From: Cristatella mucedo
Lineage: Eukaryota > Bryozoa > Phylactolaemata > Cristatellidae
Direction: 5' to 3'
Assembly: GCA_009760855.2 (NCBI GenBank)
Contig: WPIO01000067.1
Coordinates: 497,501 to 561,500, forward strand
DNA: 64,000 nucleotides
Shown: positions 12,301 through 27,300 of the stretch, in pieces
How positions within the stretch are numbered: position 1 is the stretch's first letter
How the letters are laid out: every line of letters starts with the position of its first letter
The notes under the pieces: generated by a model
Seen by the model: the letters and a program-made list of their open reading frames with translations, nothing else
What the model was told of the DNA's origin: nothing
Databases searched by the model: none
Position numbers and translations under genes: made by a program

Positions 12301-15300
12301 ATTGCAATTTCATTTCGTCGAGTCTCCAGCTTTCCGTTTATTTACGTGTATCGGTTTTTCCGTACACTCTAGTACGTATTGTCTCTACATGTGAATGTCT
12401 CAGTGTGTCCCTGCTTTATTGTGATGTAAATCTTTCTATTTGGATGTCCGTGGTTTGAGTACGATTCTTCTATAGAATTTTCAAATGAAGCTGTTCTATG
12501 GTTGTCACGCTATTTCTTTAGTTGCCTACGGGGCTACTGCGAGATAAGTGGTCACTGTACTATGCTTGCTGCCTGACATGGAAGTAAAATTCCCCTGAGA
12601 AAGTTCACAGCCATTTCTTCGCTTGCCGTCTCTCACACCGTCCCTTACGTGAGCTTGTTGCCGTCAATGGCAGCTGCGGCGGGTAAAGCAACGGTGCGAC
12701 CGCCACTGATTTTCCTCCACAGGTAAGTAGAAGCAGGGGTTCCATCAGCTTGGCAAATGAGATTGACCTCGCTGCCGAACGGTGTGCTCTCTTGACCAAG
12801 TACTTTGTTCACTGTGACGATGACCGACTTCGGAGGTTGACCAACTGCAAAAGTTAAGCTGTTCCGTTACAAGGTAGAGCGTCGATGAATCATTAGTGCT
12901 TCACGAAAACGGGGAACGTAAATAGCACTAACGATATCCTGTTCGGACGAGGGCTGGCAAGATGCTGGCATTTCGTCAAAGCGTTCGGCGCTACATTTGC
13001 TACCGACCGAGCTAAAGGTACTTCAACTTAGTGTAGCTGGTGTGTGCTCTCGAGCGTCTCGACTAAAGACTTGGTCGAACATGTAGCACTTCTCTTACCG
13101 ACAGGGACTAGGGAAACGACAGTCGATGCTGTGCCGAGTGCGTTCACAGCTTTGCACACATATGTGCCCGCATCCTGGCTGCCCACCGACGGTATTCTAG
13201 AAAACAGCATTGTAAAGGTCATCAGTTGATAGCTGAAAATGCTTGATTGTAGCATCGGCAGATAACACATCAGACTTTCGAATATGCAGCCCGGAAGTAT
13301 AGGGCACAAGAGGAACAATCATGAGGTTATGACAAAAAGCACACATGAGGCTGTTCACATGCCAAAAAATATTTGCTCGACTCAAGCCTAGGCCTGCGTT
13401 TGTAGATGAATAATAATGTGAAAAGCAATAGATTGATTTTCCTATTGAGAGAGCTGAATGTATTCGTGCAACCTGTACGGGTGAGGTTAGGGAAGCGTGC
13501 CTATAAAGTTGTGATCGTATGCACATCCATAGTATGCAGTAGAAAAAAAAAAAAAAACCACAATTTTGAAGGAAATTTGTGACGATCAGGTGGGCCTTCA
13601 GCTTGTTCACTGTCGTCGAGGCACTGGTACGTCGTGGCGGCAGTATGAAGTGTGCTGTAGAAGGGGCGAGCCTACAGCATGATAGCTTTCGGAATTTAGA
13701 TTGGCTACAGGCACACGTAGTTGACTGCAGTCAAGCTCATCCTTAGAAACGTAGCGTAATTGAATAGTTCTTGCAATAGTTATACCGGAGCCAGAGAGGA
13801 AAGAGACCTAACTGTCACTAACCCTGTTGTTAAGGTCATCGTGGTGCGATCGTAACCTGTAACCACTTGGTAGCCGTCGCCAAGGGTACCTACCTAGGAA
13901 GATTTCAAAACGAAGACCGACTACTACGCTGCTTGTGAAATGCGAGACCCAAAGAGATGTTTTAATGCCCTGACACATGAAGTATACCGCACAGACTTTC
14001 TTTACAAATGGCTTATTTTCTTACAAATACGATATGCACCTTACAACTGCCACTCATCTACCCTCGAAAGCAGCTGCCTTCATGCTATCACTTACAGACG
14101 CTCGCGACCTGAGGAAAACACAGGATAACTCTCGTCGTGTTCAGTAAACGTGGTCACTACGAGTAGCGGCATTCGCAAAGCCGTCGCTAGGCTTTGTCCA
14201 TATTAAAGAGGTTAACTATAGAGAAGACCTTGTAAGAATTTCACTACGTCCATCATGTTCTTAAAGCTAGGCCGATTGAGTCTTCGACAGCAAAGAACCG
14301 GTTGCATTGATTCTCCAATCGCTTGTAAGACAGTGCATTTCTAACTCACTCGAGCGTATTGGCATCGACGACGGCCGAAGCTGGCAATGCAATGGTCTGA
14401 TCGCCGCTGAGTCTGATCCATGCGTAGGTAGAAACTGGGTAGCCGTTGGCTGAACAAGTTAGCCTCAGTCGGTCGCCAACGTAAATGTCATCTCCAGCAT
14501 GGCCACTGTCGACCTTAATATTTACTGTGACCGGCGGGTAGGTCTCTACAGCAAGCGTGTGAGTGAATTTTATGAGCATTCTCAATAAAGGCATACGCTG
14601 CAGCTTTGCAAGCAGAGTGGTTTGTGCGAGCCTTTTCTTAGCAAACGGTAACGTTTAAGCATTAGACAAACTCCGGAAGTGTTTAAGCTATGCCACTGAT
14701 TAATCGTAACCCAGAGGCTTGTATGCAAACTCCATCCGCTATGCGAGCCAAGCCAGGCTTGGCGAATACCTGCTGCAGAGACTAAGCGAAAAGCAGGTGC
14801 GTGTTCACCCTTCGACCTTCACTGCCGACATTTACTTACCCGGCACGGTGAGCTGGAACTGGCCAGATAAAATGGTGCCCACTTCAGAAGCCACTGCTAG
14901 GCATATGTACGCACCCGAGTCGTCTGGGGAGAGGCTTGAGATTCTAGAAATGTAACGACGTTTTTCATGTCAGAACTCGAATTTACTCATAGCTCGAGCC
15001 TATTAATATTAGGCTTTGCTCTATGTCGTCGAGCTTTACTCTTGTTAAGGAAAACCGATTGACTGACGTTGAACCTGAGTGACTAAATTGCACGGCTGTC
15101 AGAAAACAAGAGTGCCACTGGGTGAGGAAGCGCTAACTGAGAGAGATAAGAAATTCAATCGATGGCTATAGTAAACATAGTACAGTCAAGGAATGTCATT
15201 CGCTAAACAACTCAAACACATATAGGCAGCGTAGCCGTACAAAGTTGCCGCAAATGGAATGCAACTGCTACAGGCATACACGGCTTAAAGTCTCGCTTAC

Positions 15301-18300
15301 AGAGAGGACTACTCCGCAGATCACACTCTAAGATTCTATAGCAAACACTCAAGCTTGTGCACGTATATCATATACAAAGACGCCGGATGAAATGCCGGGT
15401 CGTAGTAAAGAAGCGGAAATATGTGTTAACGCGTAACTCACTTTAATACTGCCAGGCCAGGCGATGCATCGCTTTGCAGCAGTACGCCGTTCTTTCGCCA
15501 CTCGAGCTGCAGTGTAGTGTCGCCAACGGCGCGGCATGCGATCGTCAACTTGGTGCCAAGTTGGAACGAGTTACCACCGTTGGGATGCAGTACCCCGGTA
15601 GCTGTGAGCTGCAGACCCAAAGACTGCCAAACGATACTGCCAGAGTCACCTAAAGCAGCCAATATGCCAAGGATATCAGGTCAAGTGAGGAGCTAATGAA
15701 CTTGCAGTTTCGTGCACCGTTTCACCGATCTGTCTCTTTCCTAGAAACAATGGCGCTACAGAATACATCTTCAATGAGATGCTATTACACGTGAAGCGTC
15801 CCTCGTGGCCAGTTGCGGTCGGTAGTAGGCTAATTAGCGCACACGGACCCGATGTAATGATTTTCCTTAATACGCACGATGTGGCATGACCATGCCACTT
15901 GTTGGCTCCTCGTGGGCGCTACGTACGCCTTGACGAGGGAAGCTCTTGCTCAGCATGTGGCTTTAACCACAGGCTTCTACCCTGAGTGCTACTGTGGCTA
16001 GAAGGATTTGTAGGCTAGCATTGCTACAAGTAACGTGGTTGCAAGATGACCACTTTCCCGTTTTTAGCAACGAGTGTATTCAGCTTGCTACGTCGTCGAC
16101 GTGCAGCATGCACGTGATCGCATCGTAACCATGGCCTCAACATGATGCTGGCGACATGCGATTGTACAACCACAACGACCACTAACAAGGCCTGTCCCAA
16201 ATAGCTGCCTTTTCACTACTGAACAGAAAACAAGACCTCTTGGAAGTGCTGAGCTGGAACAAGTGGGCCCTCTGCCATGGTTGGGACGCCGGAAATCACA
16301 GCAAGCTCTTACCTGTGACGTTTGCCACTAGACTTATGAATCCCGATGACGAACCATACGCGTTGTGGGCAGTGCAAACGTAAGTGCCGGCATCCTCCTT
16401 CTGGATATTTGGAAGTCTACAGAAATAACGTTAGCGAAACATCAGCACGGCAGTTAATGTGAGGTATGACTTAAAACATCTCGTTCATTAGGGAATCCTT
16501 TGGACGTAAAGGATCAGCATCAACTTGGCTTGAGAGTCGGACACGTTTTACAAGTGTCTACAGTCACGGCCAGATACTATTATGATGCAGCATCTATGCC
16601 CATCCTGAAAATGCTGCACATGCTGCAAATTTAGGTCAGGCTTTGAGCTCTCAACTCATTGAACACTGGCAATCGGACCACTTTCATGACGGCAATTAAA
16701 ATCACCAACACTGATATCGTTTAGAAAGTGAATAACCGGCTTTAAATGCTGCCCTTATGCATTGGTGGTCGTCTGTAATACTGCAAAGGTATGGTTTGCT
16801 TACTGGTGTCAATCCCATTTTTAGTAACATTACGGCAGACTAAAGTTAGCAGAGTGTTGTTATAGTTCGCCATGGGGCTGTAGAGTAAGTATTGCTACTG
16901 CTACTGGATTTTCTAAAATTAGGAATTTTCTAATAGAGCTGAAACAGTCATCGACTGTAATATGCTGTAAATAGAATTAATAGAATATGCGACTTGGCAT
17001 CAAGTCATCACGAAAAGACTTCTATTGCAATTTCATTTCGTCGAGTCTCCAGCTTTCCGTTTATTTACGTGCATCGGTTTTTCCGTACACTCTAGTACGT
17101 AATGTCTCTACATGTGAATGTCTCAGTGTGTCCCTGCTTTATTGTGATGTAAATCTTTCTATTTGGATGTCCGTGGTTTGAGTACGATTCTTCTATAGAA
17201 TTTGCAAATGAAGCTGCTCTATAGTTGTCACGCTATTTCGTTAGTTGCCTACGGGGCTACTGCGAGATAAGTGGTCACTGTACTATGTTTGCTGCCTGAC
17301 ATGGAGTTAAGATTCCCCATAGAAAGTTCACAGCCATTTCTTCGCTTGCCGTCTCTCACACCGTTCCTTACGTGAGCTTGTTGCCGTCAATGGCAGCTGC
17401 GGCGGGTAAAGCAACGGTGCGACCGCCACTGATTTTCCTCCACAGGTAAGTAGAAGCAGGGGTGCCATCAGCTTGGCAAATGAGGTTGACCTCGCTGCCG
17501 AACGGTGTGTTCTCTTGACCAGGTACTTTGTTCACTGTCACAGTGACCGACTTCGGAGGTTGACCAACTGCAAAAGTTAAGCTGTTCCGTTACAAGGTAG
17601 AGCGTCGATGAATCATTAGTGCTTCACGAAAACGGGGAACGTAAATAGCACTAACGATATCCTGTTCGGACGAGGGCTGGCAAGATGCTGGCATTTCGTC
17701 AAAGCGTTCGGCGCTACATTTGCTACCGACCGAGCTAAAGGTACTTCAACTTAGTGTAGCTGGTGTGTGCTCTCGAGCGTCTCGACTAAAGACTTGGTCG
17801 AACATGTAGCACTTCTCTTACCGACAGGGACTAGGGAAACGACAGTCGATGCTGTGCCGAGCGCGTTCACAGCTTTGCACACATATGTGCCCGCATCCTG
17901 GTTGCCCACAGACGGTATTCTAGAAAACAGCATTGTAAAGGTCATCAGTTGATAGCTGAAAATGCTTGATTGTAGCATCGGCAGATAACACATCAGACTT
18001 TCGAATATGCAGCCCGGAAGTATAGGGCACAAGAGGAACAATCATGAGGTTATGACAAAAAGCACACATGAGGCTGTTCACATGCCGAAAAATATTTGCT
18101 CGACTCAAGCCTAGGCCTGCGTTTGTAGATGAATAATAATGTGAAAAGCAATAGTTTGATTTTCCTATTGAGAGAGCTGAATGTATTCGTGCAACCTGTA
18201 CGGGTGAGGTTAGGGAAGCGTGCCAATAAAGTTGTGATCGTATGCACATCCATAGCATGCAGTAGCACAAGAAGGAAAAACCACAATTTTGGAGGACGTT

Positions 18301-21300
18301 TGTGACGATCAGGTGGGCCTTCAGCTTGTTCACTGTCGTCGAGGCACTGGTACGTCGTGGCGGCAGTATGAAGTGTGCTGTAGAAGGGGCGAGCCTACAG
18401 CATGATAGCTTTCGGAATTTAGATTGGCTACAGGCACACGTAGTTGACTGCAGTCAAGCTCATCCTTAGAAACGTAGCGTAATTGAATAGTTCTTGCAAT
18501 AGTTATACCGGAGCCAGAGAGGAAAGAGACCTAACTGTCACTAACCCTGTTGTTAAGGTCATCGTGGTGCGATCGTAACCTGTAACCACTTGGTAGCCGT
18601 CGCCAAGGGTACCTACCTAGGAAGATTTCAAAACGAAGACCGACTACTACGCTGCTTGTGAAATGCGAGACCCAAAGAGATGTTTTAATGCCCTGACACA
18701 TGAAGTATACCGCACAGAGTTTCTTTACAAATGGCTTATTTTCTTACAAATACGATATGCACCTTACAACTGCCACTCATCTACCCTCGAAAGCACCTGC
18801 CTTAATGCTATCACTTACAGACGCTCGCGACCTGAGGAAAACACAGGATAACTCTCGTCGTGTTCAGTAAACGTGGTCACTACGAGTAGCGGCATTCGCA
18901 AAGCCGTCGCTAGGCTTTGTCCATATTAAAGAGGTTAACTATAGAGAAGACCTTGTAAGAATTTCACTACGTCCATCATGTTCTTAAAGCTAGGCCGATT
19001 GAGTCTTCGACAGCAAAGAACCGGTTGCATTGATTCTCCAATCGCTTGTAAGACAGTGCATTTCTAACTCACTCGAGCGTATTGGCATCGACGACGGCCG
19101 AAGCTGGCAATGCAATGGTCTGATCGCCGCTGAGTCTGATCCATGCGTAGGTAGAAACTGGGTAGCCGTTGGCTGAACAAGTTAGCCTCAGTCGGTCGCC
19201 AACGTAAATGTCATCTCCAGCATGGCCACTGTCGACCTTAATATTTACTGTGACCGGCGGGTAGGTCTCTACAGCAAGCGTGTGAGTGAATTTTATGAGC
19301 ATTCTCAATAAAGGCATACGCTGCAGCTTTGCAAGCAGAGTGGTTTGTGCGAGCCTTTTCTTAGCAAACGGTAACGTTTAAGCATTAGACAAACTCCGGA
19401 AGTGTTTAAGCTATGCCACTGATTAATCGTAACCCAGAGGCTTGTATGCAAACTCCATCCGCTATGCGAGCCAAGCCAGGCTTGGCGAATACCTGCTGCA
19501 GAGACTAAGCGAAAAGCAGGTGCGTGTTCACCCTTCGACCTTCACTGCCGACATTTACTTACCCGGCACGGTGAGCTGGAACTGGCCAGATAAAATGGTG
19601 CCCACTTCAGAAGCCACTGCTAGGCATATGTACGCACCCGAGTCGTCTGGGGAGAGGCTTGAGATTCTAGAAATGTAACGACGTTTTTCATGTCAGAACT
19701 CGAATTTACTCATAGCTCGAGCCTATTAATATTAGGCTTTGCTCTATATGTCGTCGAGCTTTACTCTTGTTAAGGAAAATCGATTGACTGACGTTGAACC
19801 TGAGTGACTAAATTGCACGGCTGTCAGAAAAAAAGAGTGCCACTGCGTGAGGAAGCGCTAACTGAGAGAGATAAGAAATTCAATCGATGGCTATAGTAAA
19901 CATAGTACAGTCAAGGAATGTCATTCGCTAAACAACTCAAACACATATAGGCAGCGTAGCCGTACAAAGTTGCCGCAAATGGAATGCAACTGCTACAGGC
20001 ATACACGGCTTAAAGTCTCGCTTACAGAGAGGACTACTCCGCAGATCACACTCTAAGATTCTATAGCAAACACTCAAGCTTGTGCACGTATATCATATAC
20101 AAAGACGCCGGATGAAATGCCGGGTCGTAGTAAAGAAGCGGAAATATGTGTTAACGCGTAACTCACTTTAATACTGCCAGGCCAGGCGATGCATCGCTTT
20201 GCAGCAGTACGCCGTTCTTTCGCCACTCGAGCTGCAGTGTAGTGTCGCCAACGGCGCGGCATGCGATCGTCAACTTGGTGCCAAGTTGGAACGAGTTACC
20301 ACCGTTGGGATGCAGTACCCCGGTAGCTGTGAGCTGCAGACCCAAAGACTGCCAAACGATACTGCCAGAGTCACCTAAAGCAGCCAATATGCCAAGGATA
20401 TCAGGTCAAGTGAGGAGCTAATGAACTTGCAGTTTCGTGCACCGTTTCACCGATCTGTCTCTTTCCTAGAAACAATGGCGCTACAGAATACATCTTCAAT
20501 GAGATGCTATTACACGTGAAGCGTCCCTCGTGGCCAGTTGCGGTCGGTAGTAGGCTAATTAGCGCACACGGACCCGATGTAATGATTTTCCTTAATACGC
20601 ACGATGTGGCATGACCATGCCACTTGTTGGCTCCTCGTGGGCGCTACGTACGCCTTGACGAGGGAAGCTCTTGCTCAGCATGTGGCTTTAACCACAGGCT
20701 TCTACCCTGAGTGCTACTGTGGCTAGAAGGATTTGTAGGCTAGCATTGCTACAAGTAACGTGGTTGCAAGATGACCACTTTCCCGTTTTTAGCAACGAGT
20801 GTATTCAGCTTGCTACGTCGTCGACGTGCAGCATGCACGTGATCGCATCGTAACCATGGCCTCAACATGATGCTGGCGACATGCGATTGTACAACCACAA
20901 CGACCACTAACAAGGCCTGTCCCAAATAGCTGCCTTTTCACTACTGAACAGAAAACAAGACCTCTTGGAAGTGCTGAGCTGGAACAAGTGGGCCCTCTGC
21001 CATGGTTGGGACGCCGGAAATCACAGCAAGCTCTTACCTGTGACGTTTGCCACTAGACTTATGAATCCCGATGACGAACCATACGCGTTGTGGGCAGTGC
21101 AAACGTAAGTGCCGGCATCCTCCTTCTGGATATTTTGGAAGTCTACAGAAATAACGTTAGCGAAACATCAGCACGGCAGTTAATGTGAGGTATGACTTAA
21201 AACATCTCGTTCATTAGGGAATCCTTTGGACGTAAAGGATCAGCATCAACTTGGCTTGAGAGTCGGACACGTTTTTACAAGTGTCTACAGTCACGGCCAG

Positions 21301-24300
21301 ATACTATTATGATGCAGCATCTATGCCCATCCTGAAAATGCTGCACATGCTGCAAATTTAGGTCAGGCTTTGAGCTCTCAACTCATTGAACACTGGCAAT
21401 CGGACCACTTTCATGACGGCAATTAAAATCACCAACACTGATATCGTTTAGAAAGTGAATAACCGGCTTTAAATGCTGCCCTTATGCATTGGTGGTCGTC
21501 TGTAATACTGCAAAGGTATGGTTTGCTTACTGGTGTCAATCCCATTTTTAGTAACATTACGGCAGACTAAAGTTAGCAGAGTGTTGTTATAGTTCGCCAT
21601 GGGGCTGTAGAGTAAGTATTGCTACTGCTACTGGATTTTCTAAAATTAGGGATTTTTGTAAATAGAGCCGAAACAGTCATCGACTGTAATATGCTGTCAA
21701 TAGATTTATTAGAATATGCGACTTGGCATCTAGTAATCACTAAAAGACTTCTATTGCAATTTCATTTCGTCGAGTCTCCAGCTTTCCGTTTATTTACGTG
21801 TATCGGTTTTTCCGTACACTCTAGTACGTATTGTCTCTACATGTGAATGTCTCAGTGTGTCCCTGCTTTATTGTGATGTAAATCTTTCTATTTGGATGTC
21901 CGTGGTTTGAGTACGATTCTTCTATAGAATTTTTAAATGAAGCTGTTCTATGGTTGTCACGCTATTTCTTTAGTTGCCTACGGGGCTACTGCGAGATAAG
22001 TGGTCACTGTACTATGCTTGCTGCCTGACATGGAAGTAAAATTCCCCTGAGAAAGTTCACAGCCATTTCTTCGCTTGCCGTCTCTCACACCGTCCCTTAC
22101 GTGAGCTTGTTGCCGTCAATGGCAGCTGCGGCGGGTAAAGCAACGGTGCGACCGCCACTGATTTTCCTCCACAGGTAAGTAGAAGCAGGGGTTCCATCAG
22201 CTTGGCAAATGAGATTGACCTCGCTGCCGAACGGTGTGCTCTCTTGACCAAGTACTTTGTTCACTGTCACGATGACCGACTTCGGAGGTTGACCAACTGC
22301 AAAAGTTAAGCTGTTCCGTTACAAGGTAGAGCGTCGATGAATCATTAGTGCTTCACGAAAACAGGGAACGTAAATAGCACTAACGATATCCTGTTCGGAC
22401 GAGGGCTGGCAAGATGCTGGCATTTCGTCAAAGCGTTCGGCGCTACATTTGCTACCGACCGAGCTAAAGGTACTTCAACTTAGTGTAGCTGGTGTGTGCT
22501 CTCGAGCGTCTCGACTAAAGACTTGGTCGAACATGTAGCATTTCTCTTACCGACAGGGACTAGGGAAACGACAGTCGATGCTGTGCCGAGCGCGTTCACA
22601 GCTTTGCACACATATGTGCCCGCATCCTGGTTGCCCACAGACGGTATTCTAGAAAACAGCATTGTAAAGGTCATCAGTTGATAGCTGAAAATGCTTGATT
22701 GTAGCATCGGCAGATAACACATCAGACTTTCGAATATGCAGCCCGGAAGTATAGGGCACAAGAGGAACAATCATGAGGTTATGACAAAAAGCACACATGA
22801 GGCTGTTCACATGCCGAAAAATATTTGCTCGACTCAAGCCTAGGCCTGCGTTTGTAGATGAATAATAATGTGAAAAGCAATAGTTTGATTTTCCTATTGA
22901 AAGAGCTGAATGTATTCGTGCAACCTGTACGGGTATGGTTAGGAAAGCGTGCCAATAAAGTTGTGATCGTATGCACATCCATAGCATGCAGTAGCACAAG
23001 AAGGAAAAACCACAATTTTGAAGGAAATTTGTGACGATCAGGTGGGCCTTCAGCTTGTTCACTGTCGTCGAGGCACTGGTACGTCGTGGCGGCAGTATGA
23101 AGTGTGCTGTAGAAGGGGCGAGCCTACAGCATGATAGCTTTCGGAATTTAGATTGGCTACAGGCACACGTAGTTGACTGCAGTCAAGCTCATCCTTAGAA
23201 ACGTAGCGTAATTGAATAGTTCTTGCAATAGTTATACCGGAGCCAGAGAGGAAAGAGACCTAACTGTCACTAACCCTGTTGTTAAGGTCATCGTGGTGCG
23301 ATCGTAACCTGTAACCACTTGGTAGCCGTCGCCAAGGGTACCTACCTAGGAAGATTTCAAAACGAAGACCGACTACTACGCTGCTTGTGAAATGCGAGAC
23401 CCAAAGAGATGTTTTAATGCCCTGACACATGAAATATACCGCACAGACGTTTCTTTACAAATGGCTTATTTTCTTACAAATACGATATGCACCTTACAAC
23501 TGCCACTCATCTACCCTCGAAAGCAGCTGCCTTCATGCTATCACTTACAGACGCTCGCGACCTGAGGAAAACACAGGATAACTCTCGTCGTGTTCAGTAA
23601 ACGTGGTCACTACGAGTAGCGGCATTCGCAAAGCCGTCGCTAGGCTTTGTCCATATTAAAGAGGTTAACTATAGAGAAGACCTTGTAAGAATTTCACTAC
23701 GTCCATCATGTTCTTAAAGCTAGGCCGATTGAGTCTTCGACAGCAAAGAACCGGTTGCATTGATTCTCCAATCGCTTGTAAGACAGTGCATTTCTAACTC
23801 ACTCGAGCGTATTGGCATCGACGACGGCCGAAGCTGGCAATGCAATGGTCTGATCGCCGCTGAGTCTGATCCATGCGTAGGTAGAAACTGGGTAGCCGTT
23901 GGCTGAACAAGTTAGCCTCAGTCGGTCGCCAACGTAAATGTCATCTCCAGCATGGCCACTGTCGACCTTAATATTTACTGTGACCGGCGGGTAGGTCTCT
24001 ACAGCAAGCGTGTGAGTGAATTTTATGAGCATTCTCAATAAAGGCATACGCTGCAGCTTTGCAAGCAGAGTGGTTTGTGCGAGCCTTTTCTTAGCAAACG
24101 GTAACGTTTAAGCATTAGACAAACTCCGGAAGTGTTTAAGCTATGCCACTGATTAATCGTAACCCAGAGGCTTGTATGCAAACTCCATCCGCTATGCGAG
24201 CCAAGCCAGGCTTGGCGAATACCTGCTGCAGAGACTAAGCGAAAAGCAGGTGCGTGTTCACCCTTCGACCTTCACTGCCGACATTTACTTACCCGGCACG

Positions 24301-27300
24301 GTGAGCTGGAACTGGCCAGATAAAATGGTGCCCACTTCAGAAGCCACTGCTAGGCATATGTACGCACCCGAGTCGTCTGGGGAGAGGCTTGAGATTCTAG
24401 AAATGTAATGACGTTTTCATGTCACAACTCGAATCTACTCATAGCTCGAGCCTATTAATATTAGGCTTTGCTCTATGTCGTCGAGCTTTACTCTTGTTAA
24501 GGAAAACCGATTGACTGACGTTGAACCTGAGTGACTAAATTGCACGGCTGTCAGAAAACAAGAGTGCCACTGCGTGAGGAAGCGCTAACTGAGAGAGATA
24601 AGAAATTCAATCGATGGCTATAGTAAACATAGTACAGTCAAGGAATGTCATTCGCTAAACAACTCAAACACATATAGGCAGCGTAGCCGTACAAAGTTGC
24701 CGCAAATGGAATGCAACTGCTACAGGCATACACGGCTTAAAGTCTCGCTTACAGAGAGGACTACTCCGCAGATCACACTCAAAGATTCTATAGCAAACAC
24801 TCAAGCTTGTGCACGTATATCATATACAAAGACGCCGGATGAAATGCCGGGTCGTAGTAAAGAAGCGAAAATATGTGTTTAACGCGTAACTCACTTCAAT
24901 ACTGCCAGGCCAGGCGATGCATCGCTTTGCAGCAGTACGCCGTTCTTTCGCCACTCGAGCTGCAGTGTAGTGTCGCCAACGGCGCGGCATGCGATCGTCA
25001 ACTTGGTGCCAAGTTGGAACGAGTTACCACCGTTGGGATGCAGTACCCCGGTAGCTGTGAGCTGCAGACCCAAAGACTGCCAAACGATACTGCCAGAGTC
25101 ACCTAAAGCAGCCAATATGCCAAGGATATCAGGTCAAGTGAGGAGCTAATGAACTTGCAGTTTCGTGCACCGTTTTTCACCGATCTGTCTCTTTCCTAGA
25201 AACAATGGCGCTACAGAATACATCTTCAATGAGATGCTATTACACGTGAAGCGTCCCTCGTGGCCAGTTGCGGTCGGTAGTAGGCTAATTAGCGCACACG
25301 GACCCGATGTAATGATTTTCCTTAATACGCACGATGTGGCATGACCATGCCACTTGTTGGCTCCTCGTGGGCGCTACGTACGCCTTGACGAGGGAAGCTC
25401 TTGCTCAGCATGTGGCTTTAACCACAGGCTTCTACCCTGAGTGCTACTGTGGCTAGAAGGATTTGTAGGCTAGCATTGCTACAAGTAACGTGGTTGCAAG
25501 ATGACCACTTTCCCGTTTTTAGCAACGAGTGTATTCAGCTTGCTACGTCGTCGACGTGCAGCATGCACGTGATCGCATCGTAACCATGGCCTCAACATGA
25601 TGCTGGCGACATGCGATTGTACAACCACAACGACCACTAACAAGGCCTGTCCCAAATAGCTGCCTTTTCACTACTGAACAGAAAACAAGACCTCTTGGAA
25701 GTGCTGAGCTGGAACAAGTGGGCCCTCTGCCATGGTTGGGACGCCGGAAATCACAGCAAGCTCTTACCTGTGACGTTTGCCACTAGACTTATGAATCCCG
25801 ATGACGAACCATACGCGTTGTGGGCAGTGCAAACGTAAGTGCCGGCATCCTCCTTCTGGATATTTGGAAGTCTACAGAAATAACGTTAGCGAAACATCAG
25901 CACGGCAGTTAATGTGAGGTATGACTAAAAACATCTCGTTCATTAGGGAATCCTTTGGACGTAAAGGATCAGCATCAACTTGGCTTGAGAGTCGGACACG
26001 TTTTACAAGTGTCTACAGTCACGGCCAGATACTATTATGATGCAGCATCTATGCCCATCCTGAAAAAATGCTGCACATGCTGCAAATTTAGGTCAGGCTT
26101 TGAGCTCTCAACTCATTGAACACTGGCAATCGGACCACTTTCATGACGGCAATTAAAATCACCAACACTGATATCGTTTAGAAAGTGAATAACCGGCTTT
26201 AAATGCTGCCCTTATGCATTGGTGGTCGTCTGTAATACTGCAAAGGTATGGTTTGCTTACTGGTGTCAATCCCATTTTTAGTAACATTACGGCAGACTAA
26301 AGTTAGCAGAGTGTTGTTATAGTTCGCCATGGGGCTGTAGAGTAAGTATTGCTACTGCTACTGGATTTTCTAAAATTAGGGTTTTGTAATAGAGCCGAAA
26401 CAGTCATCGACTGTAATATGCTGTCAATAGATTTATTAGAATATGCGACTTGGCATCTAGTAATCACTAAAAGACTTCTATTGCAATTTCATTTCGTCGA
26501 GTCTCCAGCTTTCCGTTTATTTATGTGTATCGGTTTCTCCGTACACTCTAGTACGTAATGTCTCTACATGTGAATGTCTCGGTGTGTCCCTGCTTTATTG
26601 TGATGTAAATCTTTCTATTTGGATGTCCGTGGTTTGAGTACGATTCTTCTATAGAATTTTCAAATGAAGCTGCTCTGTGGTTGTCACGCTATTTCTTTAG
26701 TTGCCTACGGGGCTACTGCGAGATAAGCGGTCATTGTACTATGTTTGCTGCCTGACATGGAGGTAAGATTCCCCTGAGAAAGTTCACAGCCATTTCTTTG
26801 CTTGCCGTCTCTCACACCGTCCCTTACGTGAGCTTGTTGCCGTCAATGGCAGCTGCGGCGGGTAAAGCAACGGTGCGACCGCCACTGATTTTCCTCCACA
26901 GGTAAGTAGAAGCAGGGGTTCCATCAGCTTGGCAAACGACGTTGACCTCGCTGCCGAACGGTGTGCTTTCTTGACCAGGTACTTTGTTCACTGTCACAGT
27001 GACCGACTTCGGAGGTTGACCAACTGCAAAAGTTAAGCTGTTCCATTACAAGGTAGAGCGTCGATGAATCATTAGTGCTTCACGAAAACAGGGAACGTAA
27101 ATAGCACTAACGATATCCTGTTCGGACGTGGGCTGGCAAGATGCTGGCATTTCGTCAAAGCGTTCGGCGCTACATTTGCTACCGACCGAGCTAAAGGTAC
27201 TTCAACTTAGTGTAGCTGGTGTGTGCTCTCGAGCGTCTCGACTAAAGACTTGGTCGAACATGTAGCACTTCTCTTACCGACAGGGACTAGGGAAACGACA

